Of a stretch of 64,000 bases of DNA, positions 35,431 through 44,400 are shown in pieces. This DNA is from Streptomyces roseirectus (lineage in GTDB: Bacteria > Actinomycetota > Actinomycetes > Streptomycetales > Streptomycetaceae): assembly GCF_014489635.1 (NCBI RefSeq), contig NZ_CP060828.1, positions 1,550,001 to 1,614,000 of the forward strand. The letters are read 5' to 3'. A program made the translations under genes and the position numbers. A model generated the notes under the pieces. The model ran no database searches and was not told the origin of the DNA. It worked only from the letters and a program-made list of their open reading frames with translations. Positions within the stretch are counted from its first letter, which is position 1. The number at the start of each line of letters is the position of its first letter.

Positions 35431-36035
35431 TGACCAGGATCGACACGAGCCGCCCGGAGACCGTGCTGCCGACGCCGTCGCACACGGTGGGCCCGTTCTA
35501 CGGGCACGCGCTGCCGTTCCCCGGCGGCGGGGACATCGCGCCCGTGGGCCACCCGCAGGCGATCACCATCCAGGGGTACGTGTACGACGGCGAGGGCCGT
35601 CCGCTGCCGGACGCCCTGCTCGAAGTGTGGGGCGCGGGCCCCGACGGCGAGGTGGCGCGGACCGACGGATCGATGCGCAGGGACCCGGCGACCGGCGGGT
35701 TCCTCGGGCGCAACGGCGTCGAGTTCACCGGCTGGGGCCGGATCCAGACCGACACCAACGGGCACTGGTCGGCGCGGACCCTCAGGCCCGCCGCGCGCGG
35801 GGCGAGCGCCCCCTACCTGAGCGTGTGCGTGTTCGCGCGCGGACTGCTGGTGCACCTCTACACGCGGATCTACCTGCCGGACGACGCGCCCGCGCACGCC
35901 ACCGACCCGCTGCTGACGCGCCTTTCGCCCGACCGGCGCGCCACGCTGGTCGCCGCCGAGGACGGGCCGGGCGCCTACCGGTTCGACGTCCGCCTCCAGG
36001 GCGAGGGCGAGACGGTCTTCCTGGAGTTCCGGTGA
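35430..36035 (+). CDS. pcaG: Protocatechuate 3,4-dioxygenase alpha subunit
   Basis: A 201-residue partner of PcaH with the same beta-sandwich (PTPSHTVGPFYGHALPF, ALLEVWGAGPDGE, GWGRIQTDTNGHW) but without the iron ligands; it completes the substrate pocket. TGATG overlap with pcaH and GTGA overlap with pcaB. Confidence 0.93.
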   Translation: MTRIDTSRPETVLPTPSHTVGPFYGHALPFPGGGDIAPVGHPQAITIQGYVYDGEGRPLPDALLEVWGAGPDGEVARTDGSMRRDPATGGFLGRNGVEFTGWGRIQTDTNGHWSARTLRPAARGASAPYLSVCVFARGLLVHLYTRIYLPDDAPAHATDPLLTRLSPDRRATLVAAEDGPGAYRFDVRLQGEGETVFLEFR

Positions 36036-37351
36036 GCGACGGCGGCCTCCTCGCCCCCGGCTGGACCGGCTCCCCCGCCGCCGGTGCGACGGACGACGCC
36101 GCGTACCTGCGGGCGATGCTCGACGCGGAGGCCGCGCTGACCCGGGCGCAGGCCGCGCTGGGCCTCGCCCCGGCCGAGGCCGCGCGGGCGGTCACCGAGG
36201 CCGCCGACCCCGCCCGGTTCGACGTCCACGCGCTCGCGGAGCGCGCCCGCGCGGGCGGCAACCCGGTGATCCCGCTGGTCGCCGACCTCACCGAGGCCGT
36301 CGGCCCCGTGCACGGGCCGTACGTGCACCGGGGCGCCACCAGCCAGGACATCCTGGACACGGCCGCGATGCTGGTCGCGGCCCGCGCCCTCGACCTGGTC
36401 CTCGACGACCTCGACCGCGTCCAGCACGCGCTCGCCGGCCTCGCCGCCGCCCACCGCGACACCGCGCTGCCGGGGCGCACGCTCACCCAGCACGCCGTCC
36501 CGACGACGTTCGGCCTGAAGGCCGCCGGCTGGCGCTCTCTGGTCCTGGACGCCCGCGACCGGCTGAGCGCCGTCCGCCGCTCGCTGCCCGCCCAGCTCGG
36601 CGGCGCCGCCGGGACGCTGGCCGCCTTCACCGTGTACGGCGCCGGTGACGCGGGCGCGCTGCCGGGGGTGTTCGCCGCCGAACTGGGGCTGCGGGAGCCG
36701 GAGTTGCCGTGGCATGTGCTGCGGACGCCGGTCGCGGACCTCTCCGGCGGGCTGGCGTTCGCGGCGGGGGCGCTCGGGAAGGTCGCCGTCGATGTGCTGG
36801 CGCTGGCGCGGACCGAGGTCGGGGAGGTCGCCGAGGGCAGCGGGGGCGGGTCGTCCGCGATGCCGCACAAGGCGAACCCCGTGCGCGCCACGCTCGTCCT
36901 CGCCGCCGCCCGGCGCGCCCCGCAGCTCGCGGCGACGCTGTACGGGGCGCTGGTCGCCGAGGACGAGCGGCCCGCCGGGGCCTGGCACGCCGAGTGGGAG
37001 CCGCTGCGGGACCTGCTGCGGCTGGTCGGCGGGGCCGCCCGGGACGCCGTCGAACTCACCGGGAACCTGCGGGTGTTCCCCGAGGCGATGCGCGAACACC
37101 TCGGTCTCACGCACGGGTTGATCGTGTCGGAGCGGCTGGCCGCCGAGCTGTCGGACGCCGTGGGGCGGGCGCGGGCCAAGGAGCTGCTGACCTCGCTCGC
37201 GCGGCGGACCTACGCCGAGGGCCGCCCGCTCGCCGAACTCCTCGCCGGTGAACCCGAGTCGAAGGGCCTCGACCTCGCCGAGCTGACCGACCCCGCCCGC
37301 TACACCGGCCTCGCCGGTGTCCTCACCGACCGTGCTCTGGAGCGACGTTGA
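36032..37351 (+). CDS. pcaB: 3-carboxy-cis,cis-muconate cycloisomerase
   Basis: A 439-residue fumarase/aspartase superfamily enzyme producing 4-carboxymuconolactone. The signature loop GGGSSAMPHKANPVR (catalytic Ser region) and the conserved RGATSQDILDTA and GRTLTQHAVPTTFG segments are present. GTG at 36032 overlaps the pcaG stop. Length is typical for Streptomyces PcaB, with a C-terminal lyase tail. Confidence 0.93.
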   Translation: MSDGGLLAPGWTGSPAAGATDDAAYLRAMLDAEAALTRAQAALGLAPAEAARAVTEAADPARFDVHALAERARAGGNPVIPLVADLTEAVGPVHGPYVHRGATSQDILDTAAMLVAARALDLVLDDLDRVQHALAGLAAAHRDTALPGRTLTQHAVPTTFGLKAAGWRSLVLDARDRLSAVRRSLPAQLGGAAGTLAAFTVYGAGDAGALPGVFAAELGLREPELPWHVLRTPVADLSGGLAFAAGALGKVAVDVLALARTEVGEVAEGSGGGSSAMPHKANPVRATLVLAAARRAPQLAATLYGALVAEDERPAGAWHAEWEPLRDLLRLVGGAARDAVELTGNLRVFPEAMREHLGLTHGLIVSERLAAELSDAVGRARAKELLTSLARRTYAEGRPLAELLAGEPESKGLDLAELTDPARYTGLAGVLTDRALERR

Positions 37352-38466
37352 CCGAGAAGCTGATCGACCACCGTGCCGAGGGCCCGACGTCCGCGCCGCC
37401 GCTGCTGCTGGGGCCGTCGGTGGGGACGTCGTCCGCGCTGTGGGACAAGGTCGCGCCCGAGCTGTCGGTGACGCGCCGGGTGGTGCGGTGGGAGCTGCCG
37501 GGGCACGGCGGGTCGGCGGCGGAGCTGATCCGGGCCGGGGCGACGATGGCCGACCTCGCCGAGCTGGTCGTGCGGCTCGCGGACTCGCTGGGCATCGAGC
37601 GGTTCGCGTACGCCGGGGTGTCGATCGGCGGGGCCGTCGGGATGGAGCTGGCGCTGCGGTGGCCCGAGCGGGTCGAGTCGCTGGCCGTGATCTGCTCCTC
37701 GGCGCACTTCGGCGGGGCCGGGCCGTGGGAGGAACGGGCCGCGCGGGTGCGGCGGGAGGGGATGGGGTGGCTGCTGGAGCCCACCGCCGGGCGGTGGTTC
37801 GCCGGGGAGTTCCGGGAGCCGGGGCTGCTGGCCGACCTCGCCGCCACCGATCCCGGCGCGTACGCGGCCTGTTGTGACGCGCTCGCCTCGTTCGACGTGC
37901 GCGGCCGGCTCGGGGAGATCCGCGCGCGGACGCTGGCGATCGCCGGGCGCGAGGACCCGGCGACGCCTCCCGCGCACCTGCGGGAGATCGCCGACGCCGT
38001 GCCCAGGGCCGCGCTCGTCGAACTGCCGGGGGCCGCGCATCTCGCGCCCGCGCAGTGTCCCGAGGCCGTGCTGGGTGCGCTGCGCGCGCACCTCGGGGGC
38101 GGGGCCTCGCTCGGGATGGCGGTGCGGCGTCAGGTGCTGGGGGACGCGCACGTCGACCGGGCGCAGGCGCGGCAGTCGGCGTTCACCGCGCGGTTCCAGG
38201 ACTTCATCTCCCGGTACGCGTGGGGGGAGATCTGGACCGACCCCACGCTCACGCGGCGCGAGCGCAGTCTCGTCACGCTGACCGCGCTCGTCGCGCACGG
38301 GCACCTCGACGAGCTGGCGATGCATGTGCGTGCCGCGCGCGGGAACGGGCTCTCGGCCGAGGAGATCGGGGCGGTGCTGTTGCAGACGGCCGTGTACTGC
38401 GGGGTGCCGGCGGCGAATGCGGCGTTCGCCGTGGCGCAGAGGGTACTGGAAGAGGAAACGGGGTGA
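37348..38466 (+). CDS. pcaL: Bifunctional 3-oxoadipate enol-lactonase / 4-carboxymuconolactone decarboxylase
   Basis: A 372-residue fusion of PcaD and PcaC as found in actinobacteria. Residues 1-245 are an alpha/beta hydrolase with the nucleophile elbow AGVSIGGAVG. Residues about 250-372 are an AhpD-like decarboxylase (RQVLGDAHVDRA, RYAWGEIW, RERSLVTLTALVAHG). TTG at 37348 overlaps the pcaB stop. Last gene of the operon, it converts 4-carboxymuconolactone to 3-oxoadipate, which PcaIJ and PcaF then process. Confidence 0.93.
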   Translation: MTEKLIDHRAEGPTSAPPLLLGPSVGTSSALWDKVAPELSVTRRVVRWELPGHGGSAAELIRAGATMADLAELVVRLADSLGIERFAYAGVSIGGAVGMELALRWPERVESLAVICSSAHFGGAGPWEERAARVRREGMGWLLEPTAGRWFAGEFREPGLLADLAATDPGAYAACCDALASFDVRGRLGEIRARTLAIAGREDPATPPAHLREIADAVPRAALVELPGAAHLAPAQCPEAVLGALRAHLGGGASLGMAVRRQVLGDAHVDRAQARQSAFTARFQDFISRYAWGEIWTDPTLTRRERSLVTLTALVAHGHLDELAMHVRAARGNGLSAEEIGAVLLQTAVYCGVPAANAAFAVAQRVLEEETG

Positions 38467-38495
38467 TTCTGCCGGTGAGCATGCGCGGCGCCGTC

Positions 38496-38531
38496 GTGGC
38501 TTGTCGCGCAGTTCCCCGCGCCCCTAAAAGA
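38496..38531. repeat. Short dispersed Streptomyces repeat
   Basis: The string around tcgcgcagttccccgcgccc, flanked by a short A run, matches a small intergenic repeat I have seen many times in Streptomyces genomes near gene ends. It lies in the 96-bp convergent gap between pcaL and the LAL-like gene. Whether it is a mobile or structural element is not known to me; only one copy is in this window. Confidence 0.5.
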
Positions 38532-38562
38532 TTCGGTTCCGGCCGGTTTAGAGGGTGCCGTC

Positions 38563-41226
38563 TCACTCCATCCCCGCCAAGGCCCCTTCCGCCTGCTGCA
38601 CCAAACCGTCCGCCCCGCACGACCTCGCCAGGTCCAAACCCCGCCTGAGTTCCGACGTCGAGCGGGACAGGATGCCGTACTCGATGCGGGCGGCGGCGTG
38701 TTCGTACTGGCAGGGGGAGGATTCGAGGTAGGTGACCGCCTGGGCGGCGAGGCGGACGGCGCGTTGGCCCGTTTCGAGGGCCGCCGCGCAGCGCAGGGCC
38801 TCGCCGATCGCCGTGTCCGTGCCGAGGCGCTCCGCGCGGGCGCGGGTCTCGGCGGCGAGCTGGGCGGCCCGTGCGGGGTCCTGGCCGGCCAGGGCGCGGG
38901 CGAGATCGACGGCCCAGGGGACCATGACGGGGTTGAGGTGCCCCCGGGCGGCCGCCGCCTTCTGCGCCTCCTCCAGCTCGTTGACCCCTTCCGCCGTGCG
39001 GCCCACGGCCAGCAGGAGGCGGCCCCGGACCGAGCGGGGGTCGGGCAGGACGATCGTCGACGGGTAGGGCGGCGCGAAGTCGTACTGCTCGGCGACGCGC
39101 CAGGCCTCGTCCACGTGCCCGCGCGCGAGGAGGACGTCGACGAGGTTGCAGATCGCCGACCAGTACAACGGCAGTCCACGGCCCACGCGTTCGGCGAGGC
39201 GCAACGATTCACGCAGGGATTCCTCCGCCTCCTTGAGCCGCCCCCGGCGGCGCAGCCCGAGGCCCAGATAGGCGTGGGCGAGGGAGAGGTGGCCGCCGCT
39301 CCAGCCGGCGGAGGTGTAGGCGCGCAGGGCCTCGTTGAAGAGGGTGGTGGCCCGGTCGAGGCGGTCGGTGTAGGCGTACGCGGACGCCAGCATCATCGGC
39401 AGCTCTATGCCCCACGTGGTGTCGGTCCAGCCGAGGCCGGGCGCGAGGCCGCCGTTGACGAGGGCCCGGTCGCACAGTTCGGTGATCTCCTCGGCGTTCT
39501 CGCCCCGGCACGTCGCGTCGAAGCCGCGCAGGATGAGCAGCGCGCGCTCGCTGTTGTCGCGGCCCGTGCAGGTCCCGGCGAGTTCGGCGAGCCGCTGGGA
39601 GCTGCCGGGGGCGGACGCCTCGCCCAGCAGGAGCCGTTCCCACATGAACTGGACGGCCGTCAGCCGCATCCGCGCGGGCCCCGGCTCGTGGAGCGCGGCC
39701 TCCGTCTGGACCGTGCGGACGGCCTCCTCCAGCTCGTTGTTGTGCAGCAGCGCCTGCGAGAGCCGGCACACGGCGTCCACGCGGACGTCGCCGTCGAGGC
39801 CCGGGAGTTCGAGGGCGCCGCGCAGGTGGCCGATCGTCTGGGACGGCGAGGTCAGCAGGCTCGCGCAGCCGAGTTCGTACAGGACCTGCGCGCGGACCCC
39901 GGCGAGCGGCGGTTCGGCGAGGGCGCGTTCCAGGCAGCGGCGGGCCGCGTCGGGCGCGCCGACGGCGAGGTGCGCGCGGGCCGCCTCGCGGAGGTGTTCG
40001 ACGAGGTCGGCGTCGCCCTCGGGGCGTACCTCCATGAGGTGACGGGACGCGGCGGCGATGCCCCGGCCCGCGTCGAGGACGACCTTGGCGGCGACGCCGT
40101 GCATCGCGCCGCGCAGGTACTCGGGGATGTTGCTGTAGACGGCCGTCGCGATCAGCGGGTGGACGAAGACGAGGTCGCCGTCGTCCGCGGGGCCGGGCGC
40201 GGTGAGGATGCGGGCGGTGCGCAGGACCTCGACGCAGCGCAGGGCCTTGTCGCGGCCGAGGCCCGCCAGGCCGGCCGCGTGGTCGACGAAGATGCCGGTG
40301 CCGAGGATCGCGGCGGCCCACGCGAAGCGGGTCGCCTCGATGCCGAGCCCTTCGAGGTGGGCGACGAAACCGCCGTCGTGCGCGGCCTTGTTGATGGCGC
40401 GCAGCTCCTCCGCCGTGGACTCCGTGGGTTCCAGGTCGCGGTCGGCGACCTTCGCGAGGAGTTCGACCGTGTAGTACGGGTTTCCGGCGGCGACGGCCCA
40501 CACCTCGCGGCAGAACGGGTCGTCCGCGCGCTCGCCCAGGGTCGCGCGGGTCAGGTCCGCGACGGCCGCCGGGGAGAGGGCGGTCAGGCCGCGCACGCCG
40601 TCGCCCGCGAGCGCGTCGACGGCGTCCAGGTGGGCGGCGCTCTCCGGGTCGGCCTCGCCGGGGCGGTGCGCGACGACGACCAGGACGGGGAGGGCGGCCA
40701 GGCGTTCCGTGAACGCGGCGAGCCAGCGCAGGGTCTCCTGGTCCGCCCAGTGCGCGTCGTCGATCAGCAGGACCAGGGGGTAGTAGCGACTCGCGAGGCG
40801 CCGACCCGCCGCGACCAGGCCGTCGTACACGCCCTGCGGGTCGGCGGGCGGCGGCCCTGGTTCCGTGATGCCGAGGGCCGGGCCCGCGATGTCGTACCAG
40901 TCGCCCAGGTAGTCGCGGCCCTCCTCCGGGAGGAGGGCCAGCAGGGCGGGCTGCAGGAGCTGGCGCACGACGTGGAAGGGGACCGACCTCAGGGTCTCGC
41001 CGGCGCGGGCGGACCACACGGTGCAGCCGGCGGCCTCCGCCGCGCGGCGGGTCTCCGCGAGCAGCGCCGTCTTGCCGAGGCCCGCCTCGCCCCGGAAGAC
41101 CAGGAGTTGGCCCGTGGGACACGTCTCGTCGCGCAGGCGGTCCACCGCTCGGGCGATGACGCCGACTTCCGCCTCGCGCTCCCACAGGGCGGCCGAGGTG
41201 GCCGCCGGCGGCCGTACCTCCGTCAT
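38563..41226 (-). CDS. LAL-type AAA/STAND ATPase lacking the LuxR DNA-binding domain
   Basis: An 887-residue protein with an N-terminal ATPase (Walker A FRGEAGLGKTALL, about residues 45-58; Walker B VLLIDDAHWADQE), a winged-helix/ARC-like middle and TPR-like helical repeats to the C-terminus. LAL regulators normally end in a LuxR helix-turn-helix; here the chain stops after the helical repeats (GLVQQAEGALAGME) and the 96 bp beyond hold no such domain in any frame. It may be a truncated regulator or a signal-sensing ATPase without direct DNA contact. ATG at 41226 is chosen because GGGGAGGT precedes it by 7 nt. Confidence 0.82.
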   Translation of the reverse strand: MTEVRPPAATSAALWEREAEVGVIARAVDRLRDETCPTGQLLVFRGEAGLGKTALLAETRRAAEAAGCTVWSARAGETLRSVPFHVVRQLLQPALLALLPEEGRDYLGDWYDIAGPALGITEPGPPPADPQGVYDGLVAAGRRLASRYYPLVLLIDDAHWADQETLRWLAAFTERLAALPVLVVVAHRPGEADPESAAHLDAVDALAGDGVRGLTALSPAAVADLTRATLGERADDPFCREVWAVAAGNPYYTVELLAKVADRDLEPTESTAEELRAINKAAHDGGFVAHLEGLGIEATRFAWAAAILGTGIFVDHAAGLAGLGRDKALRCVEVLRTARILTAPGPADDGDLVFVHPLIATAVYSNIPEYLRGAMHGVAAKVVLDAGRGIAAASRHLMEVRPEGDADLVEHLREAARAHLAVGAPDAARRCLERALAEPPLAGVRAQVLYELGCASLLTSPSQTIGHLRGALELPGLDGDVRVDAVCRLSQALLHNNELEEAVRTVQTEAALHEPGPARMRLTAVQFMWERLLLGEASAPGSSQRLAELAGTCTGRDNSERALLILRGFDATCRGENAEEITELCDRALVNGGLAPGLGWTDTTWGIELPMMLASAYAYTDRLDRATTLFNEALRAYTSAGWSGGHLSLAHAYLGLGLRRRGRLKEAEESLRESLRLAERVGRGLPLYWSAICNLVDVLLARGHVDEAWRVAEQYDFAPPYPSTIVLPDPRSVRGRLLLAVGRTAEGVNELEEAQKAAAARGHLNPVMVPWAVDLARALAGQDPARAAQLAAETRARAERLGTDTAIGEALRCAAALETGQRAVRLAAQAVTYLESSPCQYEHAAARIEYGILSRSTSELRRGLDLARSCGADGLVQQAEGALAGME

Positions 41227-41524
41227 CCCGTTACCTCCCCAAGTCGCCCGAACGACGTACAAACCTTGAGCGTAGCCGTACCGGTGGGGTCTTCGGGGGT
41301 GGTCCGGGCAGGCGTTCCCCTCCCGGGTGACGGCGGGCGGGGGCGCGGAGGGTGTGCGGCCTGCGCGGGGTGGGGTCCCGGGTCAACGTCCGTGCACGGG
41401 GCGTCGGGTTGACGATGTGACGGGCGTCGAAATCACGCCATGTTCTGGCCATGGCTGGGGGTTCGCGGGGGATCCTCCGGTTCCCTCTCATACGGCTTTC
41501 ACCGACGCCTCATACGGTGGGGGC
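41227..41524. promoter_or_regulatory. Divergent promoter region with repeated CTCATACGG
   Basis: The 298 bp between the LAL-like gene and the DUF2510 gene hold ctcatacgg at 41487-41495 and again at 41510-41518, 23 bp apart, just before the DUF2510 start; one copy may be a -10 element. No gene is seen. Confidence 0.35.
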
Positions 41525-42679
41525 ATGACGCAGGCGATTCCTCCGGGGTGGTACCCGGATCCGGGGCAGACGAGTGACGGTCCTACCTCCGAGCGGTGGT
41601 GGGACGGCGGGGCGTGGACGGAACGGACCCGGGTCGCGGGGACGGAGACGGAGACAGAGACGGAGGGGAGTGGGGCGCAGGAAGCGCCGGAGGCTCCGGG
41701 CAACACGGGGGCTGCGGGTACTACGGGTACTACGGGAGCTCCCGGGTACTACGGGGCGTCTCAGGGTGAGGTGCTGTCCGGTGGGTATCCGACGGCTCCT
41801 CAGGGGTACCCCGTGTACCCCGCTGGGCAGGCCGGCTATCCCGAGCAGCCGCCGTATCCCGCCGGGCCGGCGGGCGGGTCCAGGAACCGTGTGCGGACGG
41901 GGATAGCCGTGGCCGCCGCCGTCGCCGTGCTCGCGAGCATCGGGGCCGGGGTGTACGCGCTGACCAAGGACGACGGGGGCGGCGGCACGCCGGGGACGGC
42001 TCAGGGGCCGGGCGGGCAGGGCGGGCCCGGTGGACAGGGCGGACCCTTCGGCGGGAACGGCGGCGGCTCGGGTGGGTCCGGGGGTTCCGGCGGGTCCGGG
42101 GGTTCCGGGGGCGGTACGCCGTCGCCGGGGCAGTCGGAGGCGCCGGAGGTCAAGAGCGGGGCCGTCACCGATCCGATCAACGGGATCAGCATCCCCATTC
42201 CGGCCGGGTGGACAGGGCAGCAGATACAGGTCGGGGCGCAGGTGAACTCCGACTCGACGTATCCGTGCCCCGGGGACACATCCCAGAGCTGCACCAAGGG
42301 CGGGGTGTACTCGGCGCCCGCGATCGCGCTGGGGAGTCGCGGGTCGACCGCCGAGGAGGTCGCCAAGGCCGACATCTCCGCCAACGCCGAGCAGTCCTAC
42401 GGCGGTACGACCTACGGCGCGATCACCTCCCACGAGGTCCTCGCCTCCCAGGCCGTGACCGTCGCCGGTCAGAAGGGGTACCTGGTCCGCTGGAAAGCGG
42501 TCACCAGCAAGGGCGCCGACGGCATCGTCGAGTCCGTCGCCTTCCCCTCCCCCGCCGACGCCACCCGCTTCGTCGTCCTGCGCTTCGGCATCGACGCCGA
42601 CCAGAAGATCTCCGTCATCGACCAGATCACCACGGGCATCAAGGCGGCTTCCACGGACGGGAGCGGCCGCGACGTCTGA
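41525..42679 (+). CDS. DUF2510-domain membrane protein
   Basis: 384 residues. The N-terminal DUF2510 module (GWYPDPGQ...RWWDGGAWTER) is followed by a Gly/Tyr/Pro-rich cytoplasmic stretch, one transmembrane helix (IAVAAAVAVLASIGAGVYAL, about 125-144), a Gly/Ser-rich linker (GGSGGSGGSGG) and an extracellular domain of about 190 residues (INGISIPIPAGWTGQQ, a Cys pair in YPCPGDTSQSCTKGG). Such actinobacterial proteins are of unknown function. The low-complexity part contains tandem tactacggg units that recur, antisense, in the GAP1-like gene. Confidence 0.78.
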   Translation: MTQAIPPGWYPDPGQTSDGPTSERWWDGGAWTERTRVAGTETETETEGSGAQEAPEAPGNTGAAGTTGTTGAPGYYGASQGEVLSGGYPTAPQGYPVYPAGQAGYPEQPPYPAGPAGGSRNRVRTGIAVAAAVAVLASIGAGVYALTKDDGGGGTPGTAQGPGGQGGPGGQGGPFGGNGGGSGGSGGSGGSGGSGGGTPSPGQSEAPEVKSGAVTDPINGISIPIPAGWTGQQIQVGAQVNSDSTYPCPGDTSQSCTKGGVYSAPAIALGSRGSTAEEVAKADISANAEQSYGGTTYGAITSHEVLASQAVTVAGQKGYLVRWKAVTSKGADGIVESVAFPSPADATRFVVLRFGIDADQKISVIDQITTGIKAASTDGSGRDV

Positions 42680-43597
42680 CCACCACCGGGCGGGTGGACG
42701 CGGGGCGCCGTGGCAGCGGCGGCGTCCCGCCGGACGGTGTGACCGTGCGGGCCGCCGGCCTTCGCCCGGAGCCGACGAGGCTGCTGCCACCGGCTCCGCG
42801 CCGGTGCACCACCCAGCGGGACATCACCGTGCCGGCCACGCCGGACACGGTCCCCGCGCCGCAGCGAACCCACGTCCGCGAGCCTCGAACGAGCGGGGCA
42901 GGCCCGCCCGCACGAGCCGAAGCCGACGCACGCGGACCGGGACACAGGCGGCTCCGCACGGTGCGTCCTCCGGCCACGCAGGACTGACCCGCACCCCAGA
43001 ACCCCGGCCCACGAGCCTCGGCCCCCTGGCCGACGGAGCGGAACCGGCAGGGCACGCAGGGTCAGGCCGGCTCGTACAGCGCGGAGCCGGGGAATCGGGG
43101 GAGCGAGGGCCGGCGCCGGACGGCGCGGGCGTGAAGCACGCGGATCGGGGGCGGCTTCGTGCAAGGCGGGCTTGGGGTGCACGAGGCGCGGGCGGGTGTG
43201 CGACATCTCGGGGTGCTCCAGCGGGCGCGACCCGCGGGGGCGTTCCCGGCAGGTTCAAGGGGCGGGGACGCGCGTCCCGGCGCGCACAGCCTGACCAGTC
43301 CACCCCGCGCCCGCCTGCCCAGTCCACCCCGCACCCGGATGCGCCCCCCTGCGGCCGCCGTCTCGCCTCCGGCACGCCATCGGACGGTCACCGCCCCCGC
43401 GCATCCCGGCGTCGCCTCCGTGCGGCCGTCCCTCCTCGCCCCCGCGAGTCCGCGCCGTCACGAAAAATCCCGCCCGGGTGGGGCCCTCCTCCGCTCAAGG
43501 TGGGCTCCACCCGGGCGGGGTGGTGCGCCGCGCCCGTCCCCACGGTGCGGCGCGGCAGGCCGGTGTCCAGTCATCCCGTGGACGGCCGGCCTGGGTT
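42680..43597. other. Gene-poor region
   Basis: About 920 bp between the DUF2510 gene and the convergent TetR gene. Frames open on both strands give only Pro/Arg/Ala/Gly-rich strings without domains or ribosome sites. It holds a short 22-bp direct repeat around cagtccaccccgc (about 43296-43340) and, at its right end, the tetR terminator. I see no other feature. Confidence 0.55.
43469..43519 (-). terminator. Rho-independent-like terminator of the tetR gene
   Basis: Perfect 13-bp arms (43469-43481 and 43507-43519), extendable inward by further pairs. A five-A run on the plus strand just left of the hairpin becomes a U tract in the minus-strand transcript. It lies about 80 bp after the tetR stop. 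Confidence 0.8.
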
Positions 43598-44209
43598 CTA
43601 GGGGAGGCCGAGGGCGGGGAGGACGGCGGCCTCGACGAAGCGCAGGAGGTAGGCGGGGTCGGCTTCCTGACCGTCGAGGACGGGGCGGACGCGCAGGACG
43701 CCGTAGAGCTGGACGGGGACGAACTCCAGGGCGGGGTGGTCGGCCGGGATCTCGCCGCGGTCGACGCCTCGGCGGAGGATCTGGCGGACGGCGTCCACCT
43801 CGGGCTCGATCAGCGTCTCGCGGAGCGCCTGGCGGAGTTCGGGGTCCTGGATCGCGGCGTGGCCGAGGGCCTGCATGAGGGCGGTGTCCTTGCCGGCCGC
43901 GTCGGCGCCGGCGAGGGCCGCGGCGCGCAGGTCGCCCGCGAGGGACCCGGTGTCGATCCCGGCGAAGCGGACCTCGCGGCAGGAGCGCAGGGCCGCCGCG
44001 ACGAACTGGGGTTTCGTCTTCCACTGCCGGTACAGCGTGGACTTGCTGCACCGCGTGCTCGTGGCGACCCCGTCCATGGTGACGGCGTCGTACCCGCACG
44101 TGCGGAGTTGTTCGAGGACGGCGTCGAAGAACTCCTGCTCGCGTTCGGGCGTGAGCTTGGAGCGGCGCGATGTGGCCGTCTCCGGCACCTCCGCGGCCTG
44201 CGACGTCAT
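43598..44209 (-). CDS. TetR-family repressor
   Basis: A 203-residue regulator with an N-terminal TetR helix-turn-helix (YDAVTMDGVATSTRCSKSTLYRQWKTKPQFVAAAL, given here as a 30-65 region) and a C-terminal TetR_C-type ligand/dimer domain (QDPELRQALRETLIEPE, VPVQLYGVLRVRP). The start has a GGGAGAGGAAG site. Four identical-spaced palindromes lie between it and the PAP2 gene; autoregulation and control of the PAP2-DMT pair is the simplest reading. Ligand unknown. Confidence 0.88.
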   Translation of the reverse strand: MTSQAAEVPETATSRRSKLTPEREQEFFDAVLEQLRTCGYDAVTMDGVATSTRCSKSTLYRQWKTKPQFVAAALRSCREVRFAGIDTGSLAGDLRAAALAGADAAGKDTALMQALGHAAIQDPELRQALRETLIEPEVDAVRQILRRGVDRGEIPADHPALEFVPVQLYGVLRVRPVLDGQEADPAYLLRFVEAAVLPALGLP

Positions 44210-44296
44210 CGTTCTTCCTCTCCCTTTCGGGCCCCGCCGGGTTCATTCCCGCTGGGCGGTGTGATCAATGTGGCGAACGTCAATCGAAACTCAAGT

Positions 44297-44354
44297 GTAC
44301 CGGTACGCGGTCGTATCGGTACACTGGCGTATCGATACGCTTTCGTATCGACAC
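44297..44354. promoter_or_regulatory. Four tandem palindromic operators at 16-bp spacing
   Basis: Decamers of form GTAYCGRYAC start at 44297 (gtaccggtac), 44313 (gtatcggtac), 44329 (gtatcgatac) and 44345 (gtatcgacac), exactly 16 bp apart. The third is the centre of a perfect 14-bp palindrome (44327-44340), and agtgtaccg/cggtacact form a wider inverted repeat (44294-44325). They occupy the tetR/PAP2 divergent promoter. Confidence 0.8.
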
Positions 44355-44400
44355 TGCGGCCACCGTCGCAGCGCACCACCCTGAACGAAAAGGTCTGGGG

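Noticed and set aside
38496..38531. Insertion sequence or attachment site at the short dispersed repeat
   Set aside because: No transposase, integrase, tRNA or flanking inverted repeats; it looks like a small intergenic repeat only.
38698..41412. Plus-strand frame of about 900 codons antisense to the LAL-like gene
   Set aside because: No domain or ribosome site; the opposite strand encodes intact Walker motifs.
42804..43601. 265-codon plus-strand frame after the DUF2510 gene
   Set aside because: His/Arg/Pro/Gly-rich with no domain. It runs through the tetR terminator hairpin and overlaps the tetR stop.
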